A stretch of DNA of 64,000 nucleotides, taken from positions 62,001-126,000 of the forward strand of contig SWDT01000078.1 in NCBI GenBank assembly GCA_009193035.1. The letters are read 5' to 3'. The notes beneath the pieces were generated by a model. It saw only the letters and a list, made by a program, of their open reading frames with translations. It had not been told where the DNA came from and did not search any database. The position numbers and the translations under genes were made by a program. Origin of the DNA: Halicephalobus mephisto (Eukaryota > Nematoda > Chromadorea > Rhabditida > Panagrolaimidae). This document shows, piece after piece, positions 20,128 through 32,030 of the stretch (its first letter is position 1; the number at the start of each line of letters is the position of its first letter).

Positions 20128-22871
20128 ATGAAAACACTATTGCTTCTCTTATTTCTTCCTTTTATTTACGGAAGTTTCAGACCAGATATTGCTAAATGTC
20201 AAGAAACTTACACTGGTACTATAGTTAATTTAGGAAGTGATGAAGCCATATACTTCGAATCTGAAATTTATCCGCTTTACCATCCTTATTGTCAGCAACT
20301 ATTTAACGTAAGAATATCATTAGCAGATTTTTGCTATGAAAACATTTCAGCGAACCGATGGCAACGAAAATGGCTTTGTTTTCATCTTCACGAATGGGCT
20401 AGTGGATTATTTTAGGTTCATTGCGAATGCAAATCCTGAATCTCTTTCACCAACTCCATTATCACATACACCGTCGCCAACATTTACCCCTGAATTTGAC
20501 ATTTCAAAACAAATTGCATATAAACCATATACTTATACATCTTCTCTTGGTTTCCAGATGGTCGCATCTAGTTATTCTATCTGGACCGCATTTCAAGGAA
20601 TTGTTTATGCTCCTCCAGTAGGTGGAATACCCTCGAACTGTTTCCTTAACAGTGAGGTTTTCAATATCATGTATTCCAACCAGATTATTCCTTTGATTTC
20701 ATTCGGAAATGCTACTAGATTTGATCAGTGCATCTGGCAAATTAACATTCCAAATTCCATGGCGTTGAAAGTTGTCGTGAAAAACAAACAAGACAATGAA
20801 AATCTTAGTATTTCTATTGATAATGGAGCACCACAGCTTTTAGGAAATGATATGGTTTCCTACCACAACGGAACCTCATTCATCGTTATTTACGAGAAGC
20901 CAGTTACTCCCATCAATCAGACCTTCTCAATGGTAGCTCTCGTTTCCGCTGTGCTCTTGGCTGAGAAGAAAGAGATGAATTGCGCAACAACCTTTGCTGA
21001 TGAGACCACTATCATTCAACTTCAAAACAACATCACTGGATACCCTAGTAACACCGTAAGTCTTACAGTGGAACTTCCTTAAATGGAACCCGAAGGGACG
21101 GGAGAAATGTTGTTTTTACATAAGGGTCGCGTTTATCAAGGGTGTACTTAAAGTGGTTCCACTGTGTTTGTTTTATGAATATTATTAACTTTTGGGTTTT
21201 TTAGTTCTGTGACGTCCCTCTCACGTCACTAGAAAACAAGAGAATTTATCTCGATATTTCTGCCGTGATAGAACCTATGGCTGATAAGATCATAATCAAA
21301 GACTCGATGAATAATGTGTACGATCTGAATGGAAAAAAGAGTATTTTATTGTCTCAAAGTCAAAACTATACTTTCCATTTTGAATCCGATGAAAACACGA
21401 ACACATATGGATTCACGGTGAAGAAGTCATATATAGATTGCACTTGTAATCAGATTCCTAAAGTGATAAACTGCAATGGTGATCCATTTTACTTAACAAA
21501 TAACATACCATCCTACTGTAGTTCCATGAACTGTGAATTCGATGTTTTTCTCGACCAATCTTGTCCTGAAGAGTTCTTCTTCTTCAAAGTAACCACTCAA
21601 CTAAGGGATAAAGATATAGATCGTCTAGAAATCTCTCTCAATGGAGAATCAATCCACAACACCACGTCATCTGCGTTGAAAACATTCGGGAGGTTGTTTC
21701 CGAAGAATCAGACTCTCCATGTGAAATTTACTTCCGGAAGTGATTTTACCAACGTTTACCTTGATGTTCCACATTTATCCTTTTCATCAATACTGAGCAA
21801 CAGTTCCCAGAGCATATCATTGACTTCAGAAATACCAGTTTACAGAGCTTTGACGAATCTGTATAGTGATCCTAATGTCTATTTGGTTGTTGAAGCACCT
21901 GCTAACTACACGTTAGATTTATTCTACTTTGGGAAAAGTTATGGTGATGACTTATACGATGGTGATTTTCTGGTTGGACCCCTTTATAATCCGCGAGGGT
22001 TTTATGATTCTGCATATCTGACCTCTTATTCATCAACGACTGGACAATTCAGAATTCCTAGAACCACTGGTGGTAATTTTAATTATTTTTTCCGTCTGAG
22101 AGAAATTCACGCAAAAAGTTGTTCTGACAAGGATAATGTCCTAATAGTGAATACTGACTTCAGTGGTTTCTACGTGAGGAATGATGGAGAAACACAGTGC
22201 TTAACAACTTTGTTGCTTTATGACACTAATTCTCGTGGAAATAATTTTATATTCTCGGGTATTAGTCTATCATCGAAAGCGACATTCTACGCGGGAATTG
22301 ATTTTGATTATCCCATTATTACTGTAGATAACAATTCACAGATATTTACTAATCTTTTCCTCGTTGGTTCGTATGTTTCCATTCTCATGCCCAAAAACAG
22401 CTGGATAAACACTGATATCAATACCTATTTTTATAATATCAATAAGAGTAGCATCTATCCGCCGATTTACGACGACCCAAGATTATTCATTAACGAAATA
22501 AATCACTATAAGTTAGCCACAGAAGCTCGCAAAACAGTCGAGTTGCAAGTAAAGCTCCTGGATCTCGGAGAAAACGACTCTTTATTCGTCAATATCAACG
22601 GCGTAAATCAACTGTAAGTATTGTTAATTTTATTTTTTTAATTTTTATTTGTAGAGTAACTCAAATTAATCAGACATTCATTGGCCAAATTGAGTACCTT
22701 ACGCTTAATCAAGAAACATCGGGCAAGAGAGGATTCTTAGCCGAATATTGGGTCACATCGGACAACTTAAACACAATACCGACTCCGTATCCGATAATGA
22801 ATTCAAATACTATAGGATTAAATGCAATTTTACTGATGTTTTCTTGTACGCTTTTATTGATCATTAACTAA
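20128..22871 (+). CDS. CUB-like domain protein, membrane- or GPI-attached (gene B)
   Basis: Seen: four exons at 20128-20307, 20351-21055, 21205-22613 and 22655-22871 (TAA), phases consistent, about 836 aa. The 43-bp first intron is supported by the inverted pseudogene, which has an intron at the same place. The N-terminus MKTLLLLLFLPFIYG is a signal peptide. Three segments look CUB-like: DEAIYFESEIYP with CQQLF; CIWQINIPNSMALKVVVKN with ISIDNG; and CTCNQIPKVINC, then YCSSMNCEFDVFLDQSC and LEISLNG. The C-terminus ends in a hydrophobic stretch (LNAILLMFSCTLLLIIN) with no tail, as in GPI-anchored or C-terminally anchored proteins. Probably an extracellular intestinal or surface protein; the role is unknown. 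Orientation is opposite to gene A. Confidence 0.8.
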
Positions 22872-24185
22872 TTTTGGAAAATAACTACAATAAGTTATTT
22901 ATCGAAGAATATTCATGCTGTAGTAATAAAAATGTAAATGGTAATACTACAATGTAGGATTGGTGATTAGACAGAAAATTGTCGACTTTTACTATTTAAC
23001 GAATTTGAAAATTCCAAAACTCGAACTGAATTAAATTAGAAAATCGGAAATTTCGAAAATTCCAAACTCAAACTGAATTCAATCGGAAAATCGAAAAATC
23101 GGAAATTTCGAAAATTCCAAAACTCAAACTGAATTAAATTAGAAAATCAAAAAATCGGAAATTCGACAACTTTGATTTTCAATAATTTCCGCAAATATGC
23201 CGTTTTCAAGATCTGTTTTGTGATTCTCAGCATCAATACAAGAAATCAGAAAAGAAGATGATGTAGAAAATCAAAGAATATGAAATTTAACAAAAATTTT
23301 AATTTTTATATGAAATTATTGTTAAAAATTCAATCAAGTAATAAATCTTCAAATACTCTTAAACTAATAACAATTACAAATATTTCTACACATGGATATA
23401 TGAAATAAGTTTAATTTTAATTATTTAATCAATTAAATAATTTTTTTTAAATGCAAAAAAAAAGAAAAAAAAATTTATATTTTGTATGAAATCAAAAACG
23501 ATATATCAAATTTCAATTTTAAAAATTCCAATTTAGAAAATTAACTATTTTCGATTTCATAATCAGCATATCTGTAAATCAAATAAAATAAAGAAATTCG
23601 TATTTCATCAACGAGTTCATCAAAGGTAAACGAGATTCGAAAATATTTAACTTAAAAAATAACTTTCACACTACTTTAATAGAGGTGAATTTCCTTATAT
23701 AGTTATTACACATCAATTTGAGTTTATTTTTTATGTCGAAAATATTTAAAAATCATTAAAAATAAAAAAAAATAAATTCAAAAATAAAAAATAAAAGTAG
23801 TCTGGACACGACCAGTTTTTCCTTTTTGTTCGTCTTTTTTCCTCTCGGGAACACTATTCCTCATTGAGCCGTTGTAATGAATTGTTGATGATTTTCCTAA
23901 AATCGCTTTCTTTATCCTTTCTCCCGAGTTCTACTTTAATTTTACTATTTTTATTTCCCTAAAGCACTAATCAATACAGCTGAACCGTTTAAAACCATAA
24001 AAATAACGATTTTTAAAAATTTTAAACTTCGTTCTCGAATGTTCTTTTTGAGGAATTTTTTGATATATGAAATTTAACTTTTTTGAATTTTCATCTTCTA
24101 TATATTGTTCTTTATGATGTTGTATTTTGGTAATTGATGGAAACAATCGTGAATGTATTGGATTTTGTCCATTTTTTACTTTTTA
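22872..24185. other. Intergenic region upstream of cct-4
   Basis: 22990-23165 is a tandem repeat (AAAATCGGAAATTTCGAAAATTCC, AACTGAATTAAATTAG). 23280-23780 is AT-rich without features. 23800-23960 is less AT-rich and contains TCCTCTCGGGAACACTATTC, perhaps promoter sequence. An acceptor TTTTTAG at 24180-24186, 18 nt before the cct-4 ATG, is the likely trans-splice site. Confidence 0.5.
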
Positions 24186-24204
24186 GGTTTGATCAGATTT
24201 CATC

Positions 24205-26152
24205 ATGGCGAAAGCTACTGCAATGGCCCCTGTCCCAGCTATCCAGAAATCTGGAGGAATGGGACCCAAGTTTACGGATAAGGAGAAACCAGCATCAGTT
24301 AGATCCAGCAATATCTGTGCTGCTAAATCCGTCGCTGACGCAATTCGAACTTCCTTGGGACCTCGTGGAATGGACAAAATGATTCAAGCTCCCAACGGTG
24401 AAGTGACGATTACTAACGATGGTGCTACAATTTTGAAGCAAATGTCTGTCATTCATCCAACCGCAAAAATGGTAAGGGTCATATAACTAAGGTCTCCGAT
24501 TTCACAAAACTCTTTCAGTTGGTCGAATTGTCTAAAGCTCAAGATATCGAAGCCGGTGATGGAACTACTTCTGTCGTTGTCATTGCTGGCGCTCTACTGG
24601 ATGCCGCTGAGAAGATGTTGAACATTGGCATCCATCCGACTGTCATTTCTGAATCCTTCCAGAGAGCCGCAACTCAAGCTGAGAAGATCCTCGAAGAAAT
24701 GTCTACGCCAGTGAACCTTAATAATGATGAAGAACTAATTAAGTTGGCTTCAACAAGTCTCAACTCCAAGGTTGTTTCTCAGCATTCCTGGTTACTTGCT
24801 CCAATGGCCGTTCAAGCCGTCAAGCAGATCGTCAGTCCAGATGTTGAGAACGTTAATCTCAACATGATCAAGCTCGTCAAGAAGGTCGGTGAGACTGTTG
24901 AAGAATCGGAGCTTATCGATGGAGCTTTGATTGAACAAAAGTCAATGGGACATGGTGGTCCAACAAGAATTGAGAAGGCAAAGATTGGTTTGATTCAGTT
25001 CCAGATTTCTCCCCCTAAGACTGATGCAAGTTTTTACTGATGTTAATTTCTATTTACTTTTACCTTTCAGATTGAAAACCAAGTCATCATCACGGATTAT
25101 ACTCAAATGGATCGAGCTCTGAGGGAAGAAAGCGCATACTTGTTGGATTTGTGTAAGCAGATCAAGAAAGCTGGATGCAACGTCCTCTTGATCCAGAAAT
25201 CTATCCTCCGTGACGCGGTTACCGAGAAGGCCCTCCATTTCTTTGCTAAGATGAAGATTATGGTTATCAAGGATATTGAGCGTGAAGATATTGAATTCTA
25301 CTCCAAGATTCTCGGTTGTCGTCCAGTTGCTTCTATTGATCACTTTGTTCCTGAAGCTCTTGGAACAGCTGATCTTGTTGAAGAGATTCGTACTTCTGCT
25401 GATGAAGCTGTTATCAAGGTTACTGGACTCCAAAACTCTGGCCAGGCTGTTTCCATCTTGCTTAGAGGATCAAACAAGCTTGTCCTTGATGAAGCGGAAC
25501 GTTCCCTTCACGATGCACTTTGCGTTATTCGTTGTTTGGTCAAGAAACGTGCTCTGCTACCTGGTGGAGGAGCTCCAGAGATGGAAGTGGCTGTAAGACT
25601 TCGTCAATTAGCTTTGACAAAACAAGGAGCTGAACAGTACTGCTGGAAGGTGAGTGGTTGAGTGGATCGATTCCTATTTGGGAATTGTTGAGTCGACGGT
25701 TCGATCCCTAGTGAGGCGCTCATAAATGCATCTTGAGGTGAAGTAACCCTTGGTGTTAGCTTCGGGCGCGAAAGTAATTCTGTGGGAAATTTAGCAAATG
25801 CTCAGTAATTAGTGGAGTTGGGCAGATGCTGGTGGCCCAACATTTTCTGTTTTTAATGAAATTTTGAATAATTTATGAGTTGCAGGCTTATGCCGATGCT
25901 CTTGAATTGGTCCCTTACACCCTAGCCGAGAATGCCGGACTTTCCCCTATCGAAACTGTTACTGAACTTCGCAATGAACACGCTAATGGGAACAAGGACT
26001 TTGGTATCAATGTTCGCAAAGGATGCGTCACGAACATTAAGGAAGAAAACGTCCTTCAACCGCTCTTGGTGACATCTTATGCTATCAAACAGGCTTCTGA
26101 AACCGTCCGTAGTATTCTTAAGATTGACGACATTGTCATGGCTATTCGTTAA
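24205..26152 (+). CDS. cct-4: T-complex protein 1 subunit delta (CCT4 chaperonin)
   Basis: Seen: four exons at 24205-24471, 24519-25025, 25071-25649 and 25886-26152 (TAA), 539 aa, the normal length for CCT delta. Group II chaperonin motifs are present: [47 protein letters not shown] (nucleotide binding) and [13 protein letters not shown], with the conserved tail [13 protein letters not shown]. Known: CCT delta is one of eight subunits of the cytosolic TRiC/CCT ring, which folds actin, tubulin and other proteins using ATP. The second intron (25026-25070) begins GCAAGT instead of GT. Phase is preserved only with this GC-AG splice, joining PPKTD to [10 protein letters not shown]. Codon use is biased and GC-richer than the neighbours, as in highly expressed genes. 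Expression is probably trans-spliced (acceptor at 24186). Confidence 0.97.
25650..25885 (+). ncRNA. Possible structured RNA in cct-4 intron 3
   Basis: This 236-bp intron is longer and GC-richer than the other two (46-47 bp). GGATCGA near 25668 can pair with TCGATCC near 25700, and GTTGGGC with GCCCAAC near 25825-25850, immediately followed by an ACA trinucleotide. Two hairpins and an ACA end recall H/ACA snoRNAs, which often sit in introns of translation-related and chaperone genes. I cannot find a convincing H box (ANANNA) or guide pocket. GGTTCGATCC also resembles a tRNA B box, but no cloverleaf closes. Confidence 0.3.
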
Positions 26153-26359
26153 GTCTTTAGTTTCTATATTGTAACCTGTTGCGGTCTCAATCTTGTTTCA
26201 TCTCAATCCGCTGATGCCAGGAATTCTGGTGGCTTGTTACTTTTTTATTTGATTCAATTTATAAAACTGTTATAATTTCAAGGACTCGTAAACTCTGACA
26301 AACATAACAGATACCGGTCTGAGAACCTTGTCATGAGAAATTTACAGATAAGGATCATA

Positions 26360-27848
26360 TCAGTACTCGCTGTCATCATCAACGTCGACGATGTTTGGCA
26401 TTTCTTTGGATCTGAGTAGTTTTCGAGGAATATCGAATTTAGGAGGAAAATCGGCAGATTGACATTTTTCAAGAGCAAAAAATCCATCATTATCTTTTCC
26501 AACAATAGGAAGATCCATAGAACGATTGAATGGAACATCTTTTATGAGATGATCTATTTGATTTATTGTTCGTTTAGGAGATTGATGAAAAAGATCATCA
26601 ACAGAATCGCTTATGTCTTCTGAAAAGAAAAATTAAGATATTTTTAAAAATTTTTAATATTGAAATTTTAAATTTTATGAAATATTTTAGATTTTTTTGA
26701 GATTTTTGGTTTGGTGAAATTTGTTTTTGGAGATTTTCGAAGATGAGTTTAGAATTAAAATCTGGGTATTAAGAGATCTTAGAGAGGATATAGTATATCC
26801 CGTCTTAGAAAAGTATTTTTTTCTCTGGCAGAGGATTTTAGTTTTGGGAGAATTTTTGATAATCTGTATTTTTAAAGACAAATTTTTCGAAGATGATTTT
26901 AGGATTAAAATCTGAATATTAGAGATGTCAGAAAGGATATATTATATCCCGTCTTGGAAAAGTACTTTTTTTGATAGTTGATTTTGAAAGAATTTTAAAG
27001 TGATTTTAGAATTAAAATTTAAAAATTAGAAATTTCAGAAAAAATATATTATATCCTGTCTTGGAAAAGTACTTTTTTCTTTGACAGTTGATTTTGAAAG
27101 AATTTTAAAGTGATTTTAGAATTAAAATCTGAATATTAGAAATTTCAGATAGGATATATTATATCCCGTCTTGGAAAAGTACTTTTTTCTTTGACAGTTG
27201 ATTTTGATTTTGGAAGAATTTTAAAAAGTGATTTTAGGATTAAAATCTGAATATTAGAGATGTCAGAAAGGATATATTATATCCCGTCTTGGAAAAGTAC
27301 TTTTTTGACAGTTGATTTTGAAAGAATTTTAAAGTGATTTTAGAATTAAAATTTGAATATTAGAAATTTCAGATAGGATATATTATATCCCGTCTTGGAA
27401 AAGTACTTTTTTTCATAGTTGATTTTGATTTTGAAAGAATTTTAAAGTGATTTTAGGATTAAAATTTGAAAATTAGAAATTTCAGAAAGGATATATTATA
27501 TCCGGTCTTGGAAAAGTACTTACTTTTTTTCTTTGCCAGAGGACTAGATGCTGCAGCGATGGAATTTGCCAGTTTCTGTTCCTCGTAGATGTTCATCCAT
27601 TGAGATAATGTTTCTTCATCGTTGTGTTCGTTGTAAAATTTGATAAGTTTATCCAAATCTGTGGAACTGGAACTACATCCAGCGTCGAATTGAACAGCAC
27701 TCATCTTGCTGAAAATTTCGCCGTTGAATTTTTCCATCGAGATGAATGGGGTAGATTGGGTCTCTCGGAGGGGTTGGAGGAGGCTTTCCTGAGAGGATTC
27801 GAGATCTTTTTTGGAAGCAGGACAAGCGGCCACTTCAGACAAGGACAT
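26360..27848 (-). CDS. Uncharacterised acidic protein, about 194 aa
   Basis: Seen: two exons, 27524-27848 and 26360-26619 (stop TGA), joined in phase by a GT-AG intron of about 900 bp; the ATG is at 27848. The protein is rich in Ser, Asp, Glu and Lys without signal peptide or membrane segments. Notable segments are DLDKLIKFYNEHNDEETLSQ with WMNIYEEQKLANSI, a basic run AKKKK, VPFNRSMDLPIVGKDNDGFF and the acidic end EMPNIVDVDDDSEY. I recognise no domain; it is probably partly disordered and intracellular. It is convergent with cct-4, with stop codons 208 bp apart. The coding call rests on the clean splice junctions and the low-repeat exons set against a repetitive intron. Confidence 0.6.
26700..27515. 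repeat. Intronic minisatellite, about 110-bp units carrying a palindrome
   Basis: About seven units of AGTGATTTTAGAATTAAAAT, then GGATATATTATATCC, CGTCTTGGAAAAGTAC and TTTGACAGTTGATTTTG fill the only intron of the small acidic gene. GGATATATTATATCC is a 15-bp palindrome (odd centre). On the minus strand the copy at the exon edge contains the working donor (AAAGTAAGTACTTTTCCAAG), and internal copies keep AAGTACTTTTCCAAG without the GTAAGT. The array therefore arose from the exon-intron border. Confidence 0.8.
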
Positions 27849-30800
27849 TCAACAAGAAAATAAAAATTACAGTATGCAGTTATAATTTTTAGAAGTAGAT
27901 TTCTGAAACGGAAATTTTTAATAATAAAAATTAAATATTTTTACAAAATTATCTCGCCACGAATTTTCGGAAATTTTAAAAACTTTCAAGATTACGGTAA
28001 GTGAGATAAAAAAGTTTTAAAATTATTTTTATAAAAATTAAAATTAAATGTTTTCATAAAATTATCTCGCCACGACTTTTTGGAAATTTTAGAGTTACGG
28101 TAGGTGAAATAAAAAAGTTTTAAAATTATTTTTATAAAAATAAAAATTAAATTTTTTAAAAAATTTTCTCGCCACGAATTTTTTAAAATTTTAGGATATT
28201 TCAGAATTACGGTAGGTGAGATAAAAAGGCAAACTGGGCTGATTACTGTAGTTATTAAATTTATTTATTTTTATTCAATTTTATTTAAAAATAAAAAAGC
28301 TAAATTATTTTTAAAAAAATTGAAAATTGTCCGGATGTGAATTTTCAAAATTTTTACAAAAAATGAAAACAGAGCGAGTCAGTTTTGATAGTTAATTACC
28401 AAATTTATCATTTTTATTTTCATTCGTTTTGTCTGAGAATTCAAAAATTAAAAAACGATGTTATTATAAAAAATCAAAAACCAAATTTTTCGAAAAATGT
28501 TTCAAAAGAAATTTTCAAAGTTGAAAATTCAAAAAAGTAGAAAAATGTCAGTAAAATTGTGTAGTTAATTGCCTAAATTATTACTTTTTTATTTTAAAAA
28601 TTTCAAAAATTACGAAATTCAAAAGCATTTTAGAACTATTTATGAGATACTGTAGATCTTCCTATAAGATTCTAAAAGTTCTGAAATCTATATAAAATTC
28701 TCAAGTTTTAGAATCTTCTACAAAAATCTGAAAAATTTCAAAAACTACGGAATTCGAAAGCATTTTAGAACTATTTATAAGGTACTGTAGATCTTCCTAT
28801 AGAGTTCTGAAAAATTTCAGAAATCGTAAAATTCTCAAGTTTTAGAATCTTCTACAAAAACCTGAAAAATTTCAAAAACTACGAAATTCACACGCATTTT
28901 AGAACTATTTATGAGATACTGTAGATCTTTCTATAGGATTCTCAAAAGCTTCAGAATCTCCCACAGAATCCTAAAAAACAATTAAAAACCCACAGAATTC
29001 TGATCGCAAAAACTTAAATAAATTCCTCCAAAAAAATAATTTTAATTACATACCCTAAGGGTAAATGAACCCAAAGCTATCAATCTATCACGTACGAGTT
29101 ATCAAAAAATAGAATTTTTTGTTCTCCATGTGTCCTTATAACGTAAGAATCCGCGTGATGAAACCATTTTTCGATTTTTTAATTTTTCGGTGGTTCGATC
29201 ATGAATGATATTCGTCATTTTAAAAAAATAAAAAATCAAAAATTTTTGAAAAAAATTCCATCAAAAAATTTCAAAATTTAACCATCACAAGACCGGAAAC
29301 CTTCAACCCAAAAAAATTTCAAACAAAATACTTCATCAAATTGTTTTTTCAGAGGTATCTTGCCTGAGGCGATGAGAGTCAGTTGCTTTTTTATCAGAAA
29401 ATCCCTATTTTTCAAAAAATCAATTTACGTCATTGATCCTGAAAATGAATAAAAAATGATAATTTTTAAATTTAAATTAATTTTTAAATTTTTTTATTAT
29501 TTTTTAAAATTCAAACTAAAAAAAATATAAAAGTCGACCAAGGTTCAAAACACAAAAATTTTCAAATTAAATTTTCTTTTAAAAACATTAAAATTTAGAA
29601 AAAATTATTTTTAAAAATATTAAAATTTAAGGAAAATTTCAAAAAAAATTTAAAAATTAAAGTTTAAAAAAATTTTTTTAAAAACATTAAAGTTCGAAAA
29701 ATTTGAAAAAAATTAAAACATTAAAGTTTAAAAAAATTTGAAAAAAAAACATTAAAATTTGAGAAAAAAAAGCATTAAAATTTGAAAAAAAGCATTAAAA
29801 TTTAAGAAAAAAAAACATTAAAATTTGAGAAAAAAACATTAAAATTTGAGAAAAAAACATTAAAATTTGAGAAAAAAAAATAGTTTAGCCATGTGAGACC
29901 GTTGACATCTGACACTCCTTTGGAACGGATTTCTTCTCAAGACCAAAAATCGTTTTTGAGAGTTTCGTCATTTTTTAAAAAAAGAAAGTTGTTATATTTG
30001 AAGTAATCGGCTCTACAAAAAAGAGGAAGTTTGCTTCATCGATAGTTGAAAAGAAACATTTTTAAGTTTTGATGATTTTGCAAAAAATAATTTTTTCGAA
30101 AAAAAAGAAAAATATCAGATTTTCTAGATAAAAAAAATGAAATCTGAAGAAATAATTTACTAAAAAATAAAAAATGGAATTAAATTTCAAAAAAGAAAAA
30201 ACGCAAAATTTAAAATTTAAAAAATATTTTAAAAATTTAAAAATATTTTAAAAATTTAAAAATATTATAAAAATTTAAAAATAAAGTTTTTAAAACGAAA
30301 ATATAGAATTTTAAAAAATAATTTAATAATAAAAAAGTTTTAAAAAATTAGGAATTCCAAAATAAATTTTAAAAAATTCATTAATAAAAAATTTTTTTTA
30401 AAAACAGGAGTCTTGAAACAAAAATAGAAAATTTAAAAAAAAATAATTTATTAATAAAAAAAAAAGATTTGAAAAAATTAGGAGTCCTAAAACGAAAATA
30501 GAAAATTTAAAAAAAATTATTAATAAAAAAGTTTTAAAAAATTTAAAAAAAAATTATTAATAAAAAAGTTTTTAAAAAATTTTAAAAATAATTTAGTAAT
30601 AAAAAAGTTTTAAAAAATTAGGACTTCCGGAGCGAAAATATGAAAATTTTAAACAATTTTTAAAATAATTTATCAATAAAAAAGTTTAAAAAAATTAGGA
30701 ATCCTAAAACGAAAATAGAGAATTTTAAAAAATTTTTAAAATAATTTATTAATAAAAAAGTTTTTAAAAAATTAGGACTTCCGGAGCGAAAATAGAAAAA

Positions 30801-31790
30801 TTTTAAAAAATTTTTAAAATAATTTATCATTAAAAAATTAGGGATTTCGGAGCGAAAATATGAAATCATTTTTTTTAATAAAAAACCAGTTTCTCGAAAC
30901 GAAATTACCATTATTATCTTAAGACGAAAATGTTTTATAATTTCAACACTTTTCCTACATTCCGATGTTTCTTTCTTAATAAGCCTAATATTATTCAACT
31001 ACACCCGTGACTAATTTTCATTTTTACAAAATTGGCCGAATCTGTTTTATTTTTTTTAAAAACAGTTTTCGTAAAAAACGTAGAGCAATGAGATGAAAAA
31101 AATACGTGATAGAGAACTGTTCGTGATCACTGTTTTCCCGAATCGAACAATGTCGAAAGATCTGGGAACCTGCTTTTTCAAAAAACACCTCGAGAGGATT
31201 TTGAAAAAACGAATTTCTAATGTGAAAAAAACAGCAAATAATATTGGAATCAAGGGTGCTGACAAATAAATAATTAAAAAAAACTCAAAAAGTACAAAAA
31301 ATTTTAAAAAACTTTAAAAAAGTACAAAAAATTTTAAAAAACTTTAAAAAAATACAAAAAAATTCGAAAAATTTTCTAAAAAATACAAAAAATATTTTAA
31401 AAAATACAAAAAATATTTTAAAAATTCAAAAAAATTCGAAAAATTTTTAAAAATTTTTGGCAAAGTTTTCTCGGATGCCAGAATAAGTAAATATTTTTTG
31501 AAATTTGAGAACACTTTGTCAAAAAAATGCATATTTTTGTATTTTTTATTTTATTTAAAATGATAAAAAATTCTCCAAAATCGCCTCAGGCAACATTCCA
31601 AGGATTAAATAATCTCTATGACTGAGTCAGATTTGTTGTTCATGATACCTTAAAATAACATGACCATGAAAGTCAACGACATAATCGCCTCCATTTTTCT
31701 GAAAAATAAACATGAATGTTTTTATGGAACATCATTCACGCAAAGGATCGCACTTTTCGAGCGGTTTTAAAAAACAAAAAAACATCATAT
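27849..31790. repeat. Low-complexity region with several tandem arrays
   Basis: 27930-28235: three copies of TATCTCGCCACGAATTTT plus AATTACGGTAGGTGAGATAA. 28600-28960: three copies of GAACTATTTATGAGATACTG plus TAGATCTTCCTATA. 29540-29900: A-rich microsatellite (AACATTAAAATTTGAGAAAA). 30180-30860: units with AATAATTTATTAATAAAAAA and GGACTTCCGGAGCGAAAATA. Islands of more complex sequence at 29060-29180, 29340-29400, 29880-30050, 31060-31262 and 31560-31700 could be exons or regulatory DNA, but no coding signal is convincing. Confidence 0.6.
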
Positions 31791-32030
31791 GATTAAATTA
31801 TATAATATTTAAATTAAATATATAATATCTAAATTATATAATATTTAAATAAAATATACAATACTTAAATTAAATAATATTTGAATTAAATATGTAATAT
31901 CTAAATTATATAATATTTAAATAAAATATATAATATCTAAATTAAATATGTAATATTTAAATTATACAATATTTAAATTATACAATATCTAAATTATATA
32001 ATATTTGAATTAAACATGTAATATTTGAAT
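31790..32030. repeat. TATAATATTTAAATTA satellite
   Basis: About 240 bp consist almost entirely of ATATAATATTTAAATTA and AATATGTAATATCTAAATT variants, nearly pure A+T. No other function is visible. Confidence 0.85.

Noticed and set aside
25690..25722. Possible tRNA in cct-4 intron 3 (GGTTCGATCC B-box-like)
   Set aside because: No T-arm stem closes around the loop and there is no acceptor stem or A box upstream.
31056..31265. 69-codon minus-strand frame with hydrophobic segments
   Set aside because: AT-rich DNA on this strand is Phe/Leu/Ile-rich by composition; no splice partners, homology or codon bias support it.
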